Source of the DNA: Chrysogorgia sp. JL179-B06
Taxonomy: Eukaryota; Cnidaria; Anthozoa; Scleralcyonacea; Chrysogorgiidae
Assembly (NCBI GenBank): GCA_035772405.1
Contig: JAYKKM010000216.1
Coordinates: forward strand, 1,317,501 to 1,381,500
Length of the DNA: 64,000 bases
Direction of reading: 5' to 3'
The translations under genes were made by a program, and so were the position numbers. This document shows, in pieces, positions 60,199 through 64,000 of the stretch. A model generated the notes under the pieces. That model searched no databases. It worked only from the letters and a program-made list of their open reading frames with translations, and was not told the origin of the DNA. Each line of letters begins with the position of its first letter. Positions within the stretch are counted from its first letter, which is position 1.

Positions 60199-63100
60199 GT
60201 TGGTGGCGGATGGATAGATGGGTGGTTGTCTGGATGGGGGTGTCACCAGTTTAGGTCGATTGGTGATATTGATTGACATATTCTTTGATTGATCTTTGTA
60301 GTTGGTCAGACAATATACTTTTACTATCAATCACAATTCAAAGTCAAAACGAAGGTACGGATTTTTACAATCTATTAATAAACACTTCTAGATCGATGTG
60401 AGGTCTCTACGGCCAAATTATCCTGTCAGCGGTCTTTCAGTACAGACCAAGCGACGAAGGAGAGAGGTCTGTGCGAAAAGACCAAGGGCAGGATTTTTCG
60501 TAATTTTTTAAATCTTTCAGCGGTTGTGTAAACCCGGTAGCGTTTTACCGCTCAGGAACCAATCAGATTACAGAAAAGCTGCGTTAAGACCGCTCAGAAA
60601 CCAATCAGATTACAGAAAAGCTGCGTTAAGACCGCTCAGGAACCAATCAGATTACAGAAAAGCTGCGTTAATACCGCTCAGGAACCAATCAGATTACAGA
60701 AAAGCTGCGTTAACACCGCTCACGAGTCAAGCCATATAATAATTGTCTTGTAATTTTCCGTGGGTTTCTTGTCTTCTATTGAGTTTTATACTAACCAATT
60801 ATTTTTGTGAAAAAAATTATTATGACAGTTTGTTCATAAACTGATATTTTTAATATCTTTTTTCTCATTAAAGTCTCCGAAATATCTACAGACCTCGGCA
60901 TCCTTGACGTGGAGAAGTCCACAGGTATAACGAATGAAGTAATTTAAAATTAAAAATATTCCAACCTGCATAGAAACTTCAAGACGTAGCTGGAGATGGC
61001 GGATATGAATAATTTAACAATTATTGGATGAGGTGAAGCATGATATCGAGAATTATCAAGGCCGAGGTTTGTGTTATCTGCCGAAGCCGAAGGCTGAGGT
61101 GGATAACACAAACAGAGGCATTGATAATTCTCGATATCATGCGAAAACCGAATCCAATAATTGTTTTATTATGCATAAGAAGTGCTAAAGCAATGCGCCG
61201 TCGAAATATATTTAAATAAGTTATAGTGGTACATTTTCTTTCGCCGTAAACAAGCTGGCGACAGCAAGCTAGCAACAAGATATTGGAATAATGATGTCAT
61301 ATAGCTGCTACACGTTTATTGAACATTGACGTCACATAAAGCTGATGTCACGAACTAGCTGTATGCCAACAGCCAATCAAAATCGAGATAGAGTAGAGAA
61401 TGCATAATATTTAAGGTAGCAGGATTTGATCTCAAATTTGTGCCAAAATGTAGCTAAATAGATGAAGAACACCTTCGCATTATCAAATAAACAAAAAATA
61501 AAATACTTTGTCAGATATACTCACAAGTTTAAAATCACAATATCTCCCTCCCCGTTGTTCATCGCTGGTTTCACTAAACATATAATAAGAATGAATATGA
61601 AAGCCTCTAAGTACTCAAAAGAACTGGATATAATATGAAAAGGAGAAATAAGAGAACTTCAATGTGTTGAAAAATACTTAAAGTGCCCCTAACCTCAACA
61701 TTTTTTATTGTCTTATTTGGAAGAACTTTTAAAATGATAAAGTAACTTCTTTTGAAGATTTTCACTTCTTCGCTTTCTTTTTGAGATATATCAGTTTGTT
61801 TGATATGCAAATATCTGGAATTTCGTCACACATGCATAATGAGTTATCAGAGAATGTTATATATCTTTGCGTTCATCAAATAAAAACACTAAAGTGTGAA
61901 TAACACGTGTGTGCGTTTCTCCCACAACACCAAACTTCTTGATTTTAAAGGATTTCGTTCGAGAACGTAAGAGATATACACATTTCTCCAATTAGTAATT
62001 ATGCATGTGAAACTGATATATCTCAAAAAGAAAGCGAAGAAACGAAAATCTTCAAAAGAAGTTACTTTATCATTTTGAAAGTTCTTCCAAACAAGACAAT
62101 AAAACATTTTGAGGTTATGGGCACTTTAAAAGTAAGAGTACTTACGTATATTCTGCATGGACGACGTTTCGGACTATGACCTGAAGAAGGACACATCGTC
62201 CGAAACGTCGGCCATTAATATACGTAAGTACTCTTATTATAAGTATTTTTCGACACATTGAAGTTCTCTTATTTCTCCTTCACTAAACATATTGTCAATG
62301 ATAGTTCTAAAAAAGCGTGTTCGCGTGATATATTTGTTTTGCAGCTGTATAATTGGCCTACTTTTGTCCATTGCTTTTGATAGAAAGGGTAGTATGCCTT
62401 AGTTGATAAACCCTAATTAAGGGACCGGTCGTTATTTATGGTCGGGGTGGGGGCCGAACAGAAATAGATTTGGTGTTTGAAAATTTTTACCCAACCAAAT
62501 TAAGATCAGAGATTTAACCGTCCCAAATATTTATGGGGTATATATAAAGAAAATATTTTACTCAACCCAAGAAGAAAAAAGTTAGATAAAGCTTAATTAC
62601 CGGAATATCATCGATACAAGTTTTAATAACAAATCCAAATAGCTATACAGTCAGATTCTACTGCAACTTTCAGATTATTATCTCCCTATACAGAGCAGGA
62701 ATCCAAGGAAAACAAGGAGAGGAATACAATAACAAAAGCTAATGTGTAATGATGACTAAGGAGAACTAATGATCAGATTCCAATTTTAAATATTGATCTT
62801 AATTTTTTATGTAAATAGTCATGAAACTTTTGCTACCCAACCCTTCACAGAAGTGATATTTTACCCAACCATTTAGGTCTTAGAATTTCCAGTTACCCAA
62901 CCATTTTCTCTTCGGCCCCCACCCCACCCCGCCATAAATAATGACCGGTCCCTAAGCAATACATAAATGCGAATACATTTTTTTAGAACTATCATTGAGA
63001 AATATAAATGTAAATGTAAACTGGAAGCCATGCATTTTTCCCTATTTCATACTTGAAGCACTTCAGTACTGGTAAAAAGATTATGGTGTGCGTTGAAAGA

Positions 63101-63243
63101 TGTCGCCATTAAGGCTGCCGTCGTAAATACTAAGCTCCCTAATGTCTTTCTTAAAAACATTTTTACAGCTAAATAGTCCAGTTTATGGCCCATATATCAA
63201 CTCTGATGCTTGTGTAGCCAGAAATGATACAATCAAGGAGAGG
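44028..63243 (+). CDS. Secreted or surface glycoprotein with DUF11-like repeats, 3' end beyond window (12 exons)
   Basis: Exons: 44028-45850, 45952-46189, 46343-46490, 47178-47389, 51469-51710, 53868-54075, 55573-56183, 57368-57719, 58794-59004, 60302-60354, 60874-60924, 63169-63243. All twelve have AG/GT borders and consistent phases. Over 1,400 residues are visible. An N-terminal hydrophobic segment looks like a signal peptide. The rest is beta-rich with dozens of N-x-S/T sequons and a recurring G(D/G)xhxF/NhxhxhxN pattern (VEGGHVINFNITV, VEGGDEIECSFKF, FDSGDVLNFTLIV, VLTGEILEFNTKI), as in DUF11/CARDB-type Ig-like modules. Such proteins act in cell adhesion or extracellular matrix, which is inference here. 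No transmembrane segment or catalytic motif is seen before the edge. The family name is not recognised. Confidence 0.82.
44448..44573 (+). repeat. 63-bp in-frame tandem duplication in exon 1
   Basis: Units 44448-44510 and 44511-44573 encode YNLTANSTVFAGNFSS(Y/H)NET(G/R), differing at two residues. Each unit has four N-glycosylation sequons (NLT, NST, NFS, NET). Confidence 0.95.
45952..47389 (+). CDS. Surface-protein exons 2-4
   Basis: 45952-46189 (NLTVGFGIFGEVVGIIVGSV onward), 46343-46490 (ITFIINITIPVTTNEDFSLV onward) and 47178-47389 (ELNVTSGSIIGQFGTVHNTG onward). They carry on the beta-strand pattern in phases 2, 0 and 1. The NTGNSSLSNAAMF stretch resembles the Asn-Thr-Gly turn of CARDB/DUF11 folds. 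Confidence 0.8.
46510..46640. repeat. Imperfect CCACTACCAT/CACC repeat
   Basis: About 120 bp of degenerate ACCACCAT, ACCACTACT and related words in the intron after exon 3, without clear unit length. Confidence 0.6.
47400..51425. repeat. Giant intronic satellite of CTCTTTAACTCTGAATCTCT units
   Basis: About 4 kb made of TCTCTTTAACTCTGAATCTC plus TCTAAC/TCCAAC words, often giving a 26-bp unit with inserted 10-bp CTCTTTAACT or 8- to 10-bp CTCTCTAACT words. Longer blocks of several hundred bases appear to recur (compare 49500-49720 with 50000-50240), a higher-order structure. It has almost no G. The whole array lies between surface-protein exons 4 and 5. Confidence 0.95.
51469..54075 (+). CDS. 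Surface-protein exons 5-6
   Basis: 51469-51710 (IVEPAIIASIVARPYKNVKQ onward) follows the giant CTCTTTAA array. 53868-54075 (SPANINSTVIVYKNAVFQHD onward) follows after AG+C. Both stay open and in phase. The hydrophobic run CIFISSPIILYFTSL in exon 6 is short and unlikely to be a membrane anchor. Confidence 0.78.
51750..52227. mobile_element. TTAA-type MITE copy 1 (AGTGCCTATAACGTC)
   Basis: Left TTAA-AGTGCCTATAACG, right CGTTATAGGCACT then TTAG in place of TTAA. The arms of about 200 bases share GGAAGAACATTTAAAATGAT and GAATTTCGTGACACATGCAT with copies at 61.7 and 63.5 kb. Confidence 0.85.
52320..52560. repeat. Inverted repeat around GAAATAGAAAACAT
   Basis: TTAAGAAATAGAAAACATTT and TCCGTGTTTACA are mirrored by TGTAAACACGGAAAGATGTT and TTCTATTTCTTT. 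Probably another foldback element in the exon 5-6 intron. The rest of the intron to 53867 shows no clear feature. Confidence 0.7.
54130..54335 (+). mobile_element. Non-LTR reverse-transcriptase tail fragment, frameshifted
   Basis: Reads LLTEYKLTRTLRSSDRNLL and then EPKSKTVTHGDRTFS. The frame shifts into a continuation with KLWNSLPQEIRSIDIL. It has the order and words of the C-terminal end of a CR1/L2-like element, broken by a frameshift. Confidence 0.7.
54398..55425 (+). mobile_element. Non-LTR retrotransposon 3' end (CR1/L2-like) with TATC tail
   Basis: Frame 1 (54398-54868) has LRKWLIANKLSLNVAKTEFM, GVTVDQHLSWKSNTDNICKK and VRPYFDYCCEVWDVFG. A single-base deletion near 54866 shifts the rest to the frame at 54874-55176 (VPLKTERKKAKAKMMYKILN onward, ending SFRNKI). 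A 3' UTR of about 230 bases with AATAAAG and a (TATC)n end follows. It is 5'-truncated and lies in the exon 6-7 intron of the surface-protein gene. Confidence 0.9.
55573..57719 (+). CDS. Surface-protein exons 7-8
   Basis: 55573-56183 begins VTLLTFRPDPFLTLTFNSEA and includes the clearest module, SGDVLNFTLIVKNVGVGNVQ. It ends ASNARGRRAIR with 57368-57719, which begins RQKRATQINVLDP. The two together make GRRAIRQKRATQ, a dibasic cluster that could be a furin-type cleavage site. Confidence 0.82.
56340..56700 (+). mobile_element. 5S rRNA-derived SINE (SINE3-like)
   Basis: GTCAGACGGGGTTAGTACTT, GGATGGATGATCATCTGGGA and ATAACCTCGTG match the 3' half of 5S rRNA, including its internal promoter region, with changes. 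It is followed by a body with GGGTTTTCGTCCGG, TCTCCGGTTTTCCTCCCTC and an AT-rich end near TTATTATAAT. The missing 5' half of 5S suggests truncation. Confidence 0.75.
56970..57105. repeat. Hairpin element with GGTCGCAGTGCTCTAGAA ends
   Basis: AAGGTCGCAGTGCTCTAGAA is mirrored by TTCTAGAGCACTGCGACCT. The interior has two TGTGATTGGTTAG words. Confidence 0.85.
57979..58190 (+). mobile_element. tRNA-Ala-headed SINE
   Basis: The head has GCTCTCGGGGTCAGAGCACT (A-box), anticodon arm CTGCA-CTAGCAT-CGCAG (AGC, Ala) and GGGTTCAATTCC (B-box). The body from CAGCCGGAAGGCCTTGAAGT through AACACTCGAAATTTTCCTTC to TGTAATATACCC matches the headless copy at 20921-21080. Confidence 0.8.
58250..58395. repeat. Hairpin with CGAAGGCCCTTCGCTCGAAACG motif
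   Basis: Left AACGTTTTGAGCGAAGGCCC and GAAACGTAAAG, mirrored by CTTTACGTTTCACA and GGCCCTTCGCTCGAAACGTT. It is the same CGAAACGTTA family seen near 2170, 2690 and 63400. Confidence 0.8.
58794..60924 (+). CDS. Surface-protein exons 9-11
   Basis: 58794-59004 (IIDVSLDSPRGIFYVKISHA onward), 60302-60354 (VGQTIYFYYQSQFKVKTK) and 60874-60924 (SPKYLQTSASLTWRSPQ). Exon 9 ends phase 1, completed by TT of exon 10. The two last exons are very short but their borders and frames fit. Confidence 0.7.
59395..59690 (+). mobile_element. Non-LTR reverse-transcriptase C-terminal tail fragment
   Basis: Frame 59400-59678 contains YKCVNGLTEHSLDIVRCSQI, HNYNTRNKDTLN, and QAIQDWNNLDSEIRNPPTL then FKRNLFSKLL. This is the classic terminal segment of animal non-LTR elements. 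A short UTR and TAATAATAAT tail follow near 59810. It lies in the exon 9-10 intron. Confidence 0.85.
60105..60200. repeat. (TTGA)n microsatellite
   Basis: About 85 bases of TTGATTGA repeats, degenerating at the 3' end into TTGGTTGG and GGATGG words. Confidence 0.95.
60535..60735. repeat. 42-bp tandem repeat, about 4.5 copies, open in one frame
   Basis: The unit ACCGCTCAGGAACCAATCAG, ATTACAGAAAAGCTGCGTTA is repeated in multiples of three bases, so a frame PLRNQSDYRKAAL(R/I/T) stays open. A partial relative is near 15935 (CTCAGGAACCAATCAAATTG). It is intronic between surface-protein exons 10 and 11 and is not evidence of coding. Confidence 0.9.
61584..62278. mobile_element. Foldback element with 14-bp target duplication, hosting a nested MITE
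   Basis: TTCACTAAACATAT occurs directly before (61570-61583) and after (62279-62292). The inner ends pair: GGAGAAATAAGAGAACTTCA on the left and TGAAGTTCTCTTATTTCTCC on the right. Between is a hairpin with GACGTTTCGGACTATGACCT / ACATCGTCCGAAACGTCGG. The TTAA MITE 61678-62129 is inserted into it. Confidence 0.82.
61678..62129. mobile_element. TTAA-type MITE copy 2 (AGTGCCCCTAACCTC)
   Basis: TTAA-AGTGCCCCTAACCTC and GAGGTTATGGGCACT-TTAA, with about 200-base arms. Its target is inside the foldback element 61584-62278. Confidence 0.9.
62418..62956. mobile_element. MITE with GGGACCGGTCGTTATTTATG ends (539 bp)
   Basis: Left AAGGGACCGGTCGTTATTTA and GGGGTGGGGGCCGAA, mirrored by TTCGGCCCCCACCCCACCCC and AATAATGACCGGTCCCTA. 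Interior AT-rich with repeated TACCCAACC words. No coding. Confidence 0.88.
63169..63243 (+). CDS. Surface-protein exon 12 (last visible)
   Basis: Encodes LNSPVYGPYINSDACVARND then TIKER between TTTTTACAG and AGG|GTAATT, in phase 0. The gene must continue past 64000, as no stop is reached and a donor follows. Confidence 0.65.
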
Positions 63244-63480
63244 GTAATTACAATGATCTCATTTCATTTTTTTTTGTTTTTTTACTGAATATATACTTTC
63301 AGAATATGAGAAATGGTTTGAAATCGCGAGTGCAAATAAAACAAAACGTAACTTGAAAGGTTGGTGTACCGCAATAGTGTGCTCTTTGATGATTGGCCGT
63401 AGAAACGTTATACCTCCCGCTACACACACTAGGGACTTCGACTACGACGCGGCAACCTCGACGACACAGCCCTCAAAACG

Positions 63481-63965
63481 TTAAAGTGCCCCTAACCTCA
63501 AAATATTTTATTGTCTTGTTTGGAAGAACTTTTAAAATGATAAAGTAACTTCTTTTGAAGATTTTCGTTTCTTTGCTTTCTTTTTGAGATATATCAGTTT
63601 GTTTGATATGCAAATGTCTGGAATTTCGTCACACATGCATAATGACTTATTGGAGAAATGTGTGTATCTCTTTCATTCTCGAACGAAATCCTTTAAAATC
63701 GAGAAGTTTGGTGTTGTGGGAGAAACACGCACACACGTGTTATTCACACTTTAGTGTTTTTATTTGATGAACGCAAAGATATATAACATTCTCTGATAAC
63801 TCATTATGCATGTGTGACGAAATTCCAGATATTTGCATATCAAACAAATTGATATTTCTCAAAAAGAAAGCGAAGAAGTGAAAATCTTCAAAAGAAGTTA
63901 CTTTATCATTTTAAAAGTTCTTCCAAATAAGACAATAAAAAATTTAGAGGTTAGGGGCACTTTAA
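63481..63965. mobile_element. TTAA-type MITE copy 3 (AGTGCCCCTAACCTC)
   Basis: TTAA at both ends and AGTGCCCCTAACCTCAAAAT / AGGTTAGGGGCACT, with long near-identical arms to copy 2. It follows surface-protein exon 12, 237 bases after it. Confidence 0.92.
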
Positions 63966-64000
63966 CAAGCAGTGTAAATTTAAGCATTTGAAAGCAGCCA

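Overview
This is a eukaryotic, animal-type genomic window: multi-exon genes with GT-AG introns, no operons, and a very high load of dispersed hairpin elements, retrotransposon tails and tandem satellites. An invertebrate is most likely. A cnidarian (anthozoan-like) is my best guess from the style of the repeats (CR1/L2-like tails ending in TATC, foldback elements, a 5S-derived SINE, TTAGGG tracts), but this cannot be proven from the window. No bacterial genes, CRISPR arrays or complete autonomous transposons were found.

Three plus-strand genes explain the coding sequence. (1) About 1.6-11.5 kb: a large coiled-coil protein of unknown identity; four exons join in phase and the 5' end is not resolved. 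(2) 15.3-41.8 kb: a 17-exon gene that I assign to UIMC1/RAP80, the ubiquitin/SUMO-reading subunit of the BRCA1-A DNA-damage complex. It has a basic N-terminus, a SUMO-interaction-like motif, an Abraxas-interacting-region-like segment, a CCHC UBZ-like finger, a second degenerate finger and a basic C-terminal tail, in the same order as vertebrate RAP80. The tandem ubiquitin-interacting motifs are not visible. (3) 44.0 kb to beyond 63.2 kb: a secreted or cell-surface, heavily N-glycosylated protein made of beta-sandwich (DUF11-like) repeats; twelve exons are in phase and the 3' end lies outside the window.

The rest is mostly intronic or intergenic repeat. Main satellites: a GGGAGTAAC/GGGAGTAAG-based array (22.06-23.31 kb), a 20-bp minisatellite (25.30-26.08 kb), a GRT trinucleotide array (28.0-29.33 kb) and a 4-kb CTCTTTAA/CTCTGAAT array (47.4-51.4 kb). 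Transposon-derived pieces include non-LTR reverse-transcriptase tails on both strands, a tRNA-Ala-headed SINE, a 5S rRNA-derived SINE and tRNA-like sequences. There are also many inverted-repeat elements, including a group flanked by TTAA with AGTGCC ends. The three genes have no evident functional link to one another.
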